From positions 1-64,000 of the forward strand of contig NZ_QBUY01000023.1 in the NCBI RefSeq assembly GCF_003121405.1: a stretch of DNA of 64,000 nucleotides, in the 5' to 3' direction. The stretch is from Paraburkholderia sp. C35 (GTDB taxonomy: Bacteria; Pseudomonadota; Gammaproteobacteria; Burkholderiales; Burkholderiaceae). Of the stretch, positions 1 to 8,498 are shown piece by piece. Numbering within the stretch: the stretch's first letter is position 1; every line of letters begins with the position of its first letter. The position numbers were made by a program, and so were the translations under genes. Under the pieces are notes generated by a model. It saw only the letters and a program-made list of their open reading frames with translations, did no database searches and had not been told where the DNA came from.

Positions 1-10
1 AGACCGAAAC

Positions 11-190
11 GGGCGGTGTTAGCCCGCTTTCTTTTGCCTACTTTTCTTTGCGGCGGCAAAGAAAAGTAGGTGCTGCCCCGCACAGGGGCAACGCGTGAAG
101 CACCGACACCAAATCGCGGACGCCAGCAAAACCAAAACCAACAGCGAAAGCGAAAGCAAAACCAAAACCAAAACCAAAAACCGCCGGAGG
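11..190 (+). repeat. Dispersed bipartite hairpin repeat, copy A
   Basis: This copy has a perfect 14-bp inverted repeat, CTACTTTTCTTTGC (38-51) and GCAAAGAAAAGTAG (56-69), with a GGCG spacer. A second hairpin, GCCCC/GGGGC (75-79 and 85-89) around GCACA, follows at once. A degenerate tract of CCAAAA-like hexamers (about 128-178) follows the hairpins. The same unit recurs inverted at 21715-21890 and in the same orientation at 22300-22420, with few differences in the two hairpins. It has no coding potential that I believe. It resembles a REP-like or other short interspersed element; what mobilises it is not visible here. Confidence 0.85.
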
Positions 191-377
191 CACAGACTCC
201 AATAGCCGCCTCCCGTTTTTTGTGTTTTACTTTTCAGCGCAAGCAAAAAAAAAAACAAAAAAAACCCAACCGTACCGGACCCATAGAAACAGGCAGTCGG
301 TAGGAAGTGAATGCGGGCCCGAGCCGGTATCGCCCCATCCGGGGCTCAATACAAGGGCGTCCCCTAGGAGACAGTTC
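191..377. other. Intergenic leader upstream of the cox-like operon
   Basis: This stretch has no gene. It includes an A-rich run (about 240-270) derived from the tail of the repeat, then about 100 bases of unremarkable sequence. It ends in an AGGAG ribosome-binding site (366-370) for the start at 378. I see no convincing sigma-70 or sigma-54 promoter. A reading frame open from 222 runs into the first gene, but its first 52 codons are translated repeat sequence and are not believed. Confidence 0.6.
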
Positions 378-878
378 ATGGCGATCAGCATCAGTCTGAC
401 GGTGAACGGTTCACCCGTTACCGCGAACGTCGAGCCGCACACCCTGCTTGTCCAGTTTCTCCGAGAACAATTGCGGCTGACAGGAACACACGTCGGCTGC
501 GATACCGCGCAATGCGGCGCGTGCACCGTTCATCTGAATGGCCGCGCGATCAAGTCCTGCAACATGCTCGCCGTTCAGGCCGAAGGCCAGCAGGTCACCA
601 CCATCGAAGGTCTGTCGACGAACGGTGAACTGCACCCGATGCAGGCCGCGTTCCGCGAATGCCATGGCCTTCAATGCGGGTTCTGTACGCCCGGCATGGT
701 GATGAGCGCCACCGCACTGGTCGACACGCAACCCAACCTCACGGAAGACGACGTGCGCCGTCAGCTCGACGGCAATCTGTGCCGCTGTACGGGCTACCAC
801 AACATCGTCAAGGCGGTGCTTCAGGGCGCTGACGGCATGAAAGCCGGCGCGCCGCAGAAAACCACCACGACCGTCTGA
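378..878 (+). CDS. coxS: Molybdenum hydroxylase small subunit, two [2Fe-2S] clusters (CoxS-like)
   Basis: This is the 166-aa iron-sulfur subunit of an aerobic CO-dehydrogenase/xanthine-dehydrogenase family enzyme. It carries electrons from the molybdenum site to the FAD subunit. The N-terminal plant-ferredoxin-like domain has Cys41, Cys46, Cys49 and Cys61. The C-terminal helical domain has Cys100, Cys103, Cys135 and Cys137 (CGFC and CRC motifs). All eight cluster ligands are present and the length is normal. The start at 378 is chosen because of AGGAG at 366-370 and because the family N-terminus begins here. It is the first gene of a seven-gene operon; the large subunit starts 10 bases after its stop. 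The true substrate is uncertain, since form II enzymes are not all CO oxidisers. Confidence 0.93.
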   Translation: MAISISLTVNGSPVTANVEPHTLLVQFLREQLRLTGTHVGCDTAQCGACTVHLNGRAIKSCNMLAVQAEGQQVTTIEGLSTNGELHPMQAAFRECHGLQCGFCTPGMVMSATALVDTQPNLTEDDVRRQLDGNLCRCTGYHNIVKAVLQGADGMKAGAPQKTTTTV

Positions 879-888
879 GGAGCCCGCC

Positions 889-3276
889 ATGAACGCACCC
901 GATTCACATCGCATGGTGGGCATGCCCGTCAAGCGCAAGGAAGACTATCGCTTCCTCACCGGCAACGGCCAGTACACCGACGATATCGTCCTGCCCGGTC
1001 AAACCTATGCCGTTTTTCTGCGCTCGCCGCACGCGCACGCACGCATCAAACGCATCGACACGACGGCTGCGAAGCAGTCGCCCGGCGTCGTCGCGATTTT
1101 CACCGGCGCGGATCTCGCGGCTGAAAACGTCGGCGGATTGCCGTGTGGCTGGCTGATCCACAGCGTCGACGGCAAGCCGATGCACGAGCCGCCGCACCCC
1201 GTGATTGCGCATACGAAAGTGCGTCATGTGGGCGACCAGGTCGCGCTGGTGATCGCCGATTCGGTGAACGCCGCCAAAGATGCCGCCGAACTGATCGAAG
1301 TCGATTACGACGAACTGCCCGCCGTCATCGACACCCCGCACGCCGCCGATGCCGGTCAGCCCGCCGTGCACGACGAAGTGCCCGACAACACCTGCTACAC
1401 ATGGGGCCACGGCGACAAGGCCGCGACAGATGCCGCATTTGCCAAGGCGCATCACGTGACGACGCTCGACATCGTCAACAACCGCCTGATCCCGAACGCG
1501 ATCGAGCCGCGCGCCGTCAACGCCAGCTACGCGCCGCAGGACGACAGCTACACCGTGTACGTGGCGAATCAGAACCCGCACGTCGAACGGCTGTTGATGG
1601 CGGCGTTCGTGCTGTCGCTGCCGGAATCGAAAGTGCGCGTGGTCGCGCCGGATGTCGGCGGCGGCTTCGGCTCGAAGATCTTCCTGTACGCGGAGGATGT
1701 CGCGCTGACGTGGGCGTCGAAGAAAATCCGCCGTCCGGTGAAGTGGACGGCCGAGCGCTCCGAAGCCTTCATCTCCGATGCACATGGCCGCGATCACGTG
1801 ACGACAGCCGAACTCGCGAAGGATGCCGACGGCAAGTTCCTCGCGATGCGCGTGCACACGATCGCCAACATGGGCGCGTATCTGTCGACATTCGCCTCAA
1901 GCGTGCCGACCATCCTCTACGCGACGCTGCTCGCCGGCCAGTACGCGACGCCCGCGATCTACGCCGAAGTGAAGGCGGTGTTCACGAACACCGTACCCGT
2001 CGATGCGTATCGCGGCGCGGGCCGCCCTGAAGCGACGTACGTCGTCGAACGCCTGGTTGAAACGGCTGCGCGCGACATGAAGATGGATCCTGCTGAAATC
2101 CGGCGCCTGAACTTTATCCGCACGTTCCCGTACGCAACGCCAGTCGGCCTCACCTACGACACGGGCGACTACGACACCTGCCTCGACCGCGCGATGGAAC
2201 TCGCCGATGTCAAAGGCTTCGCGGCCCGCAGACAGGAATCGGAGAAGAACGGCAAGCGGCGCGGTCTGGGCTACTCGTGCTACATCGAAGCATGCGGTCT
2301 CGCGCCATCGAATATCGCGGGTGCGCTCGGCGCACGTGCGGGTCTGTTCGAAGCAGGCGAAGTGCGCGTGCATCCAACCGGCTCGGTGACCGTCTTCACC
2401 GGCTCGCACAGTCACGGCCAGGGTCACGAGACGACGTTCGCGCAAGTCGTGTCCGACCGTCTCGGCATACCGCTCGACAACATCGAGATCGTGCACGGCG
2501 ACACGGGCCGCATTCCGTTCGGCATGGGCACGTATGGTTCGCGCTCGATTGCCGTCGGCGGCTCGGCGATCATGAAGGCGCTCGACAAGATCGAATCGAA
2601 GGCGAAGAAGATCGCCGCGCATCTGCTCGAAGCATCGGCCGACGACATCGAGTTCAAGGACGGCACCTTCCGCGTCGCGGGCACGGACCGCACGAAGACT
2701 TTCGCCGACGTGTCGCTGGCCGCGTATGTGCCGCACAACTATCCGCTCGACAAGCTCGAACCCGGTCTCGACGAAAGCGCGTTCTACGATCCGACCAACT
2801 TCACTTATCCGGCGGGCGCGTATCTCTGCGAAGTCGAAGTGGATGTCGATACGGGCGAAACGCGCATCGAACGCTTCACTGCCGTGGATGACTTCGGCAA
2901 CGTGATCAATCCGATGATCGTCGAAGGACAGGTGCATGGCGGACTCGGTCAGGGCATCGGTCAGGCGATGCTGGAGCGCTGCGTGTACGACAACGAAAGC
3001 GGTCAGTTGCTATCCGGCTCGTACATGGACTACGCGATGCCGCACGCGTCCGACCTGCCGTCATTCACCGTCGAAACCGCGAAAGGCACACCGTGCACGC
3101 ACAATCCGCTCGGCGTAAAGGGCTGCGGCGAAGCGGGCGCAATCGGCTCGCCGCCCGCCGTGATCAACGCGATCATCGATGCGCTCGCCCCGCTCGGCGT
3201 GACCGATCTGCAGATGCCCGCCACGCCGCATCGCGTGTGGTCCGCAATTCACGCTGCTCAATCAGCACGTCCGTAA
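889..3276 (+). CDS. coxL: Molybdenum hydroxylase large subunit, form II CO-dehydrogenase type (CoxL-like)
   Basis: This is the 795-aa catalytic subunit, which binds the molybdopterin cofactor. It has the aldehyde oxidase/xanthine dehydrogenase a/b hammerhead (about residues 20-130) followed by the MoCo-binding domain. The active-site loop is AYRGAGR (residues 373-379), the signature of form II (BMS-type) enzymes. Form I CO dehydrogenase has AYxCSFR with the copper-binding Cys, which is absent here. The conserved catalytic Glu lies in GCGEAGA (Glu748). A GAGG ribosome-binding site precedes the ATG. The S-L-M gene order is also the form II order. The enzyme could oxidise CO slowly, or an aldehyde or N-heterocycle; the sequence alone cannot decide. 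Confidence 0.93.
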   Translation: MNAPDSHRMVGMPVKRKEDYRFLTGNGQYTDDIVLPGQTYAVFLRSPHAHARIKRIDTTAAKQSPGVVAIFTGADLAAENVGGLPCGWLIHSVDGKPMHEPPHPVIAHTKVRHVGDQVALVIADSVNAAKDAAELIEVDYDELPAVIDTPHAADAGQPAVHDEVPDNTCYTWGHGDKAATDAAFAKAHHVTTLDIVNNRLIPNAIEPRAVNASYAPQDDSYTVYVANQNPHVERLLMAAFVLSLPESKVRVVAPDVGGGFGSKIFLYAEDVALTWASKKIRRPVKWTAERSEAFISDAHGRDHVTTAELAKDADGKFLAMRVHTIANMGAYLSTFASSVPTILYATLLAGQYATPAIYAEVKAVFTNTVPVDAYRGAGRPEATYVVERLVETAARDMKMDPAEIRRLNFIRTFPYATPVGLTYDTGDYDTCLDRAMELADVKGFAARRQESEKNGKRRGLGYSCYIEACGLAPSNIAGALGARAGLFEAGEVRVHPTGSVTVFTGSHSHGQGHETTFAQVVSDRLGIPLDNIEIVHGDTGRIPFGMGTYGSRSIAVGGSAIMKALDKIESKAKKIAAHLLEASADDIEFKDGTFRVAGTDRTKTFADVSLAAYVPHNYPLDKLEPGLDESAFYDPTNFTYPAGAYLCEVEVDVDTGETRIERFTAVDDFGNVINPMIVEGQVHGGLGQGIGQAMLERCVYDNESGQLLSGSYMDYAMPHASDLPSFTVETAKGTPCTHNPLGVKGCGEAGAIGSPPAVINAIIDALAPLGVTDLQMPATPHRVWSAIHAAQSARP

Positions 3277-3288
3277 GCGGAGGCCGAC

Positions 3289-4086
3289 ATGTACACATTC
3301 AACTATCAACGTGCAGCCGATCCGAAAGCCGCTGTCGCCGTGCTGACTGCCGACGGCGAAGCGAAGTTTCTGGCGGGCGGACAAAGTCTGTTGCCGACCA
3401 TGCGCCTGCGTCTCGCGCAGCCGTCGCAACTGATCGACGTGACGCGTATTCCGCAGCTGAAAGAGATTCGCGTGGAGCCGAACAAGGTGACGGTCGGCGC
3501 GGCCGTCTGTCACGCCGATGTGGCGAACAACGCGGACGTGCAGCGCGTGCTGCCTGCGCTCGCCTTTCTCGCGGGACATATCGGCGACCGGCAGGTGCGC
3601 TCGCTCGGCACGATCGGCGGATCGATCGCGAACAATGATCCTGCGGCGGATTATCCGGCTGCCGTGCTCGGTCTCGACGGAACGGTCGTCACGGACCGGC
3701 GGCGCATCTCCGCGGCGGAGTTCTTCGTCGGCATGTACGAGACCGCGTTGCAACCGGATGAATTGATCGTCGCCGTCGAATTTCCCGTGCCCGAGAAAGC
3801 CGCGTACGAGAAGTTCAGGAATCCGGCATCGCACTTCGCGCTGACGGGCGTGTTCGTCGCGAAGACGGCTAGCGGCGTGCGCGTGGCGATCACGGGCGCG
3901 GCGCCCTCGGTGTTTCGCGCGACGGACATGGAGACTGCGCTTTCCGCGAACTTCACGGAAGCCGCCGCGCGCAGCGTGACGATTGCACCGGACGACCTCA
4001 ACACCGACATGCACGCGAGCGCTGACTATCGCGCGCATCTGATTCCGGTGCTGACGGCGCGCGCGGTGCGGGCCGCGAACGGCTAG
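3289..4086 (+). CDS. coxM: Molybdenum hydroxylase medium subunit, FAD-binding (CoxM-like)
   Basis: This 265-aa flavoprotein subunit passes electrons from the iron-sulfur subunit to the acceptor, probably the respiratory quinone chain. The two FAD pyrophosphate-binding motifs are visible: AGGQS at residues 29-33 and TIGGSIANNDPAAD at 108-121. The CO_deh_flav_C domain occupies the last hundred residues. The gene lies 12 bases after the large subunit with a GGAGG-like site in between, so the three structural genes form one transcript. The length is slightly short of, but within, the family range. Confidence 0.92.
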   Translation: MYTFNYQRAADPKAAVAVLTADGEAKFLAGGQSLLPTMRLRLAQPSQLIDVTRIPQLKEIRVEPNKVTVGAAVCHADVANNADVQRVLPALAFLAGHIGDRQVRSLGTIGGSIANNDPAADYPAAVLGLDGTVVTDRRRISAAEFFVGMYETALQPDELIVAVEFPVPEKAAYEKFRNPASHFALTGVFVAKTASGVRVAITGAAPSVFRATDMETALSANFTEAAARSVTIAPDDLNTDMHASADYRAHLIPVLTARAVRAANG

Positions 4087-4229
4087 CGACCCGCTAGCGG
4101 CCAACGGACACGGCGAGCCACGAAGCGTTGAGCATCGCGAGGCCCGGCGCGTCCGGGCCGCTTCGTTTATCGGCTCGTTCGCGTCTGCGCCGTTCGTGAG
4201 CGATGCAAGCCGACGTGCAAGGGAGAACC

Positions 4230-5117
4230 ATGCAGCCCGCTTCAATCGACGACACCCTCGCCCAGCTTACCGCGCAAGGCTACTTCGCGCGCCGCGAACT
4301 GGCGACCGCGCTTTATCTCGCGCTGCGCATGGAGCGGCCGCTGTTCGTCGAAGGCGAGCCGGGTGTCGGCAAGACGGAACTGGCGAAAGCGGCGGCAGGC
4401 ATGCTCGGCACGTCGATGTTGCGGCTGCAATGCTATGAAGGACTCGATACCGCGAGCGCGCTGTACGAATGGGACTATCCGCGGCAGATCATGGCGCTGC
4501 GGCTCGCCGAAGTGTCCGGTGAAAAACCCGATAACAGCACGCTGTATCGCGATGAATTTCTGTTGAAGCGTCCGCTGCTGCAGGCGTTGCTGCCCGACGA
4601 ACATCATCCCGGTGCGCGGCGCGTGTTGCTGATCGATGAAATCGATCGCGCCGATGAGCCATTCGAAGCCTTCCTGCTCGAACTGCTGTCGGACTTTCAG
4701 GTGTCGATTCCCGAATTCGGCACCGTGCGTGCCGAACATCCGCCGCTGGTGGTGATGACGTCGAACCGCACGCGCGAAGTGCATGATGCGTTGAAGCGTC
4801 GCTGTCTGTATCAGTGGATCGGGTATCCGGAGCGCGAGCGCGAACTCGCGATTGTCGCGGCGCGCGCGCCCGAAACTGGCGAAGCACTGCAAAAGCGCGC
4901 CGTCGATTTCGTGCATCGGCTGCGCGGCATGGATCTGTTCAAGGCGCCGGGCATCGCCGAGACGATCGACTGGTGCCGCGCGCTCGCCGCGTTGACCGTG
5001 ACCGAACTCGATCCGCAATCGGTGCAGGACACGCTCGGCGTGCTGCTGAAGTATCAGGATGATCTCGCGCGCTTCGACGCCGAGCAGATCCGCCAATGTC
5101 TGGCGACGGCGGAGTAG
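4230..5117 (+). CDS. coxD: MoxR-family AAA+ ATPase (CoxD-like)
   Basis: This is a 295-aa AAA+ ATPase of the MoxR/CoxD group. In carboxydotrophs, CoxD is a membrane-associated chaperone needed to mature the metal centre of the hydroxylase. Walker A is GEPGVGKTE (residues 42-50), Walker B is VLLIDEIDRAD (122-132), and the sensor-1 region is TSNR (167-170). The start at 4230 is preferred over the in-frame ATG at 4203 because GGGAGA lies six bases upstream of it. A 143-base gap separates it from coxM. The next gene, a VWA protein, is its usual partner, as in other MoxR-VWA pairs. Confidence 0.9.
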   Translation: MQPASIDDTLAQLTAQGYFARRELATALYLALRMERPLFVEGEPGVGKTELAKAAAGMLGTSMLRLQCYEGLDTASALYEWDYPRQIMALRLAEVSGEKPDNSTLYRDEFLLKRPLLQALLPDEHHPGARRVLLIDEIDRADEPFEAFLLELLSDFQVSIPEFGTVRAEHPPLVVMTSNRTREVHDALKRRCLYQWIGYPERERELAIVAARAPETGEALQKRAVDFVHRLRGMDLFKAPGIAETIDWCRALAALTVTELDPQSVQDTLGVLLKYQDDLARFDAEQIRQCLATAE

Positions 5118-5122
5118 CGTCG

Positions 5123-6364
5123 ATGACGGCCACCTGCGATTCCGGCTCTGCGACCATCGCGCGCAACGTCGTGCATTTCGTGCGGCTGCTGCGCGGCGCA
5201 GGTTTGCCGATGTCGCCCGCGCAGGCCGTCGATGCGCTCGAAGCGCTGCGCTGGATCGATCTCGACCGGCGCGACGATGTACGCGCCGCGCTCGCTGCGC
5301 TGCTGTTGTGCGCGCCCGACGAACGCGAGCTCTTCAATGCCGCATTCGACCTCTTCTGGCGCGATCCTGATTGGGAAGGCAAGCTGCGCGCCCTGCTGCT
5401 GCCAAAGGTGACGGGCGGCATCCCGCCGCCGAAGCGCAACAACCGGCTCGCCGATGCGCTCGCGGCGCATCACGCGAAACAGAACAAACAGGCCGCACCA
5501 TCCGCCGATAAAGACCGTCACGAGTTGCACGCGCACGTGACGTTCAGCGCGGAAGAACGTTTGCGTCATCGCGATTTCGACACGCTCACCGCCGACGAAT
5601 GGCGCACGCTGCGTCATCTGATTCGCGCGCAGCGCCTGCCGCTCGCGATGGAACCGACGCGTCGGCTGAAAGCGGCATCGCATGGCACGCATGCGGATCT
5701 GCGCGCGAGCGCGCGGCATGCAGTGCGTGCGGGCGGCGATTGGACCGTGTGGAAGTATCGCGCCGTGGTAGCCCGCAAGCCGCCACTCGTGCTGCTGCTC
5801 GATATTTCTGGCTCGATGAGCAGCTATTCGCGCGCGGTGCTGTACTTTTGCCACGCGCTGCTCCAATCGCGTGAGCGTCTGCAAGTGTTTCTGTTCGGCA
5901 CGCGGCTCACCAACGCGACGCGCGCACTCAAGGAACGCGACCCGGATGTCGCGATTGCGGCGCTTGCGGATCAGGTGCTCGACTGGTCGGGCGGCACGCG
6001 CATCGGCGCGGCGCTCGCCGAATTCAACCGGCGCTGGGCACGTAGAGTGCTGACAGGCAGAGCAACCGTGCTGCTCGTCACCGATGGTCTCGATCACGAA
6101 GCCATCGATGTGCTCGAAACCGAAATGGGCCGCCTGCGCCGCTTCGCGCATCGCATCGTGTGGCTCAATCCGCTGTTGCGTTATCGCGAGTTCTCGCCGA
6201 AAGCGCGCGGCGTGCAGGCGATGCTGCCGTTCGTCGATGCACACAAGCCCGTTCACAATCTCGACAGCCTGGCCGCGTTTGGTCGCGATCTCGCGCAACT
6301 GACGCGCGTGTCCCGCGATGCCGCGCGTGCCGCACTATCTGGAGGAGCAACGTCATGGAACTGA
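5123..6364 (+). CDS. coxE: VWA-domain protein (CoxE-like)
   Basis: This 413-aa protein has a C-terminal von Willebrand factor A domain. The MIDAS motif DISGSM begins at Asp227, and the later DGLDH segment supplies another metal ligand. The N-terminal 200 residues are helical and basic, as in CoxE proteins. CoxE works with the MoxR ATPase CoxD to mature the molybdenum enzyme; this role is inferred from the family. The start is placed at 5123, behind GGAG at 5111-5114, rather than at the upstream ATG at 5096, which would overlap coxD by 22 bases. Its 3' end overlaps coxG by 10 bases, so the two are translationally coupled. Confidence 0.88.
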   Translation: MTATCDSGSATIARNVVHFVRLLRGAGLPMSPAQAVDALEALRWIDLDRRDDVRAALAALLLCAPDERELFNAAFDLFWRDPDWEGKLRALLLPKVTGGIPPPKRNNRLADALAAHHAKQNKQAAPSADKDRHELHAHVTFSAEERLRHRDFDTLTADEWRTLRHLIRAQRLPLAMEPTRRLKAASHGTHADLRASARHAVRAGGDWTVWKYRAVVARKPPLVLLLDISGSMSSYSRAVLYFCHALLQSRERLQVFLFGTRLTNATRALKERDPDVAIAALADQVLDWSGGTRIGAALAEFNRRWARRVLTGRATVLLVTDGLDHEAIDVLETEMGRLRRFAHRIVWLNPLLRYREFSPKARGVQAMLPFVDAHKPVHNLDSLAAFGRDLAQLTRVSRDAARAALSGGATSWN

Positions 6365-6936
6365 CGGAAACCTACACGCTGCCCGTGCCGCAGCAAAAGG
6401 CGTGGGAAGCGCTAAACGACACGGAGATATTGCGTGCGTCGATTCCCGGCTGCGACAGCATCGAGCCGGATGGCGAGAATGCTTACGCCGTTGCGTTGAG
6501 CGCATCGGTCGGGCCGGTGAAGGCGCGTTTCAAGGGCCGCATGGAACTCACCGATATCGACGCGCCTCACACGTATACGATCGTGTTCGAAGGCCAGGGC
6601 GGCGCGGCGGGATTCGGCAAAGGGCAAACCCATGTGCAACTCGAGCCCGATGGCGACGAAGCGACAAAGCTCACCTATACGGCCACGGCACAGGTCGGCG
6701 GCAAGCTCGCGCAGATCGGCTCACGGCTCGTCGACGGCGCGGCGCGCAAGCTCGCAGGCGAGTTTTTCAGGCGATTCGGCGAGCAGTTGACGGGCGGCGG
6801 TGACGCGGCGCAGGCAGAAACAATAATTTCCGGCGACACTGCGAGTCCTGCCGATGACGGCGAAAGCGCCACCGACGGCAGTGGCGAAGAAACGAAGAGG
6901 AAGAAATCATGGACAGCGTGGATCTCGAAGTCCTGA
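6355..6936 (+). CDS. coxG: Carbon monoxide dehydrogenase subunit G-like SRPBCC protein (CoxG)
   Basis: This 193-aa protein has an SRPBCC/START-fold domain (about residues 1-145), with the opening tryptophan-containing segment and the GPVKARFKG motif typical of CoxG. Family work links CoxG to anchoring the hydroxylase at the membrane or to handling quinone. The last 45 residues are acidic and low in complexity, ending in a basic-aromatic segment (KRKKSWTAW) that could contact the membrane. GGAGGA sits five bases before the ATG at 6355. The gene overlaps coxE by 10 bases and the next gene by 28 bases. Confidence 0.88.
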   Translation: MELTETYTLPVPQQKAWEALNDTEILRASIPGCDSIEPDGENAYAVALSASVGPVKARFKGRMELTDIDAPHTYTIVFEGQGGAAGFGKGQTHVQLEPDGDEATKLTYTATAQVGGKLAQIGSRLVDGAARKLAGEFFRRFGEQLTGGGDAAQAETIISGDTASPADDGESATDGSGEETKRKKSWTAWISKS

Positions 6937-7937
6937 AGTCCAGCGCACGCTGGCTCGAACAGGGACATCGCGCGCTACTCGTGACAGTGGTGAAGACGTG
7001 GGGTTCGTCGCCGCGTCCCGAAGGCGCGATGCTGGTCGTGCGCGACGATGGCTCGGTGGTGGGTTCGGTGTCGGGTGGTTGTATCGAAGACGACCTGATC
7101 GATCGCGTGCGTCAGCGCGGTATCGAGCAGACGAAGCCCGAGGCCGTCAAATACGGCATTACGGCGGAAGAGGCGCATCGCTTCGGGCTGCCGTGCGGCG
7201 GCACGATCCAGCTCGTGATGGAGCCGCTGACCCACGCGAGCGGCATCGCGGAACTGTGCGAGGCGGTGGAAGACGGACATCTCGTTGCGCGCACACTCGA
7301 TATGGAAACGGGCGCCGCGCGCCTCGGTCCTGCGCAGGCGACGGACGGCGTCGATTTCAACGGCAAGCGTCTGCTGACCATTCATGGGCCGCGTTACCGG
7401 ATGCTGGTGATCGGCGCGGGGCAGTTGTCGCGCTATCTGTGCAATATCGCGGTGGGTCTCGACTATCAGGTGACCGTGTGCGATCCGCGTGATGAATACA
7501 CCGACGAGTGGGATGTGCCGGGCACCAAAGTCGTTCGCACGATGCCTGACGATACCGTGCTCGAGATGAAGCTCGATGAGCGTTGCGCGGTGATCGCGCT
7601 GACGCATGATCCGAAGCTCGATGATCTAGCACTGATGGAGGCGTTGAAGACGCCGGCGTTTTATGTCGGCGCGTTAGGGTCGCGGCGCAATAACGCGGCG
7701 CGGCGCGAACGGCTCAAGGAGTTCGATCTCACCGATACGGAACTTGCGCGGCTGCATGGGCCGGTTGGGATTTATATCGGCAGCAGGACGCCGCCGGAGA
7801 TTGCGGTGTCGATTCTGGCCGAGGTCACGGCGGCGAAGAATGGCGTGTCGCTGCCGACGCTGTTGCAGGTCGAAGGTGCCAAGGCCGCAAGGGAAGTGGC
7901 GGCGAGTGGTGGGACGGCTTGTAGTATTCCCGATTAA
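6909..7937 (+). CDS. coxF: XdhC/CoxF-family molybdenum cofactor insertion protein
   Basis: This is a 342-aa protein of the XdhC/CoxI family. Members bind molybdenum cofactor, protect it during sulfuration and hand it to the apo-hydroxylase. The N-terminal XdhC/CoxI domain contains the conserved SVSGGCIEDD segment. The C-terminal Rossmann domain opens near residue 165 with MLVIGAGQLSRYL and contains the GSRRN motif. The start overlaps the end of coxG by 28 bases, in a different frame. It is the last gene of the operon; the next gene belongs to a different system. No MobA-like gene or transcription regulator accompanies the cluster in this window. Confidence 0.9.
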   Translation: MDSVDLEVLKSSARWLEQGHRALLVTVVKTWGSSPRPEGAMLVVRDDGSVVGSVSGGCIEDDLIDRVRQRGIEQTKPEAVKYGITAEEAHRFGLPCGGTIQLVMEPLTHASGIAELCEAVEDGHLVARTLDMETGAARLGPAQATDGVDFNGKRLLTIHGPRYRMLVIGAGQLSRYLCNIAVGLDYQVTVCDPRDEYTDEWDVPGTKVVRTMPDDTVLEMKLDERCAVIALTHDPKLDDLALMEALKTPAFYVGALGSRRNNAARRERLKEFDLTDTELARLHGPVGIYIGSRTPPEIAVSILAEVTAAKNGVSLPTLLQVEGAKAAREVAASGGTACSIPD

Positions 7938-8100
7938 ATTTTCTTCGGCCGTGGACCATACCGGTTCGCGGTCGATGTCTTCAACCCGTTGTTAGCCATT
8001 CGGCTGACTGTCGCCGGGTTTCTTTGATCCCTAGCATCGAATTTTTCTGGACTGCGCACGCGGCTTCGTTGTCGCGTCGTAGCTCGTCCATGGTCACCGA

Positions 8101-8140
8101 TATTCCCTTGACGGAATATTCCTTGGAGGCTATATTTTCG
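8101..8140 (+). promoter_or_regulatory. Candidate promoter and operator of the toxin-antitoxin pair
   Basis: TTGACG (8108-8113) and TATATT (8131-8136) are separated by exactly 17 bases. The perfect palindrome GGAATATTCC (8113-8122) lies between them, and a further inverted half-site ATTCC begins at 8102. Autoregulation through a spacer palindrome is typical of HigA-type antitoxins. If this promoter is used, transcription would begin at or just inside the ATG at 8141, so either the toxin mRNA is leaderless or another promoter lies upstream. Confidence 0.4.
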
Positions 8141-8485
8141 ATGACTTGGGAAGTTGAGTACACCGATGCATTTCAGGCCTGGTGGGAAGGTTTGCCGGGA
8201 CCAGAACGAGAGTCCGTCGATACGATCATTTGTATGCTCGCCGAGCGTGGTCCGACTTTGCGTTACCCGTATTCGAGCCAGATCGTGCAGTCGCGCTTTG
8301 GCAATTTGCGTGAGTTGAGGATTCAACACTGCGGACGGCCGTATCGAGTACTTTACGCGTTCAATCCACGCCGAGTGGCAGTTCTACTGCTGGGAGGCGA
8401 CAAGACGGGTCATGACCGCTGGTACGAACAGAACGTCCCGAGAGCGGAGGTTCTGTATCAACTACACCTCATGCGGCTAATTTAA
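8141..8485 (+). CDS. higB: HigB-like toxin, RelE/Gp49 superfamily
   Basis: This 114-aa protein belongs to the phage-derived Gp49-like/HigB family (type II toxin, ribosome-dependent mRNA endonuclease). Family landmarks are a long N-terminal helix (residues about 10-32), the LRELRI strand, the YRVLYAF strand and the LLGGDKTGHDRWYE segment, where HigB toxins keep basic and acidic residues. The start at 8141 is chosen for GGAGG at 8125-8129 and for family length; the frame stays open upstream to 8024. The antitoxin gene follows 13 bases later and its ribosome-binding site abuts this stop codon. The toxin-first order is typical of hig modules. Confidence 0.85.
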   Translation: MTWEVEYTDAFQAWWEGLPGPERESVDTIICMLAERGPTLRYPYSSQIVQSRFGNLRELRIQHCGRPYRVLYAFNPRRVAVLLLGGDKTGHDRWYEQNVPRAEVLYQLHLMRLI

Positions 8486-8498
8486 GGAGAAGCTGTCG

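Noticed and set aside
222..377. N-terminal extension of CoxS by 52 residues
   Set aside because: The extra residues are translated A-rich repeat tail; the family start and AGGAG site are at 378.
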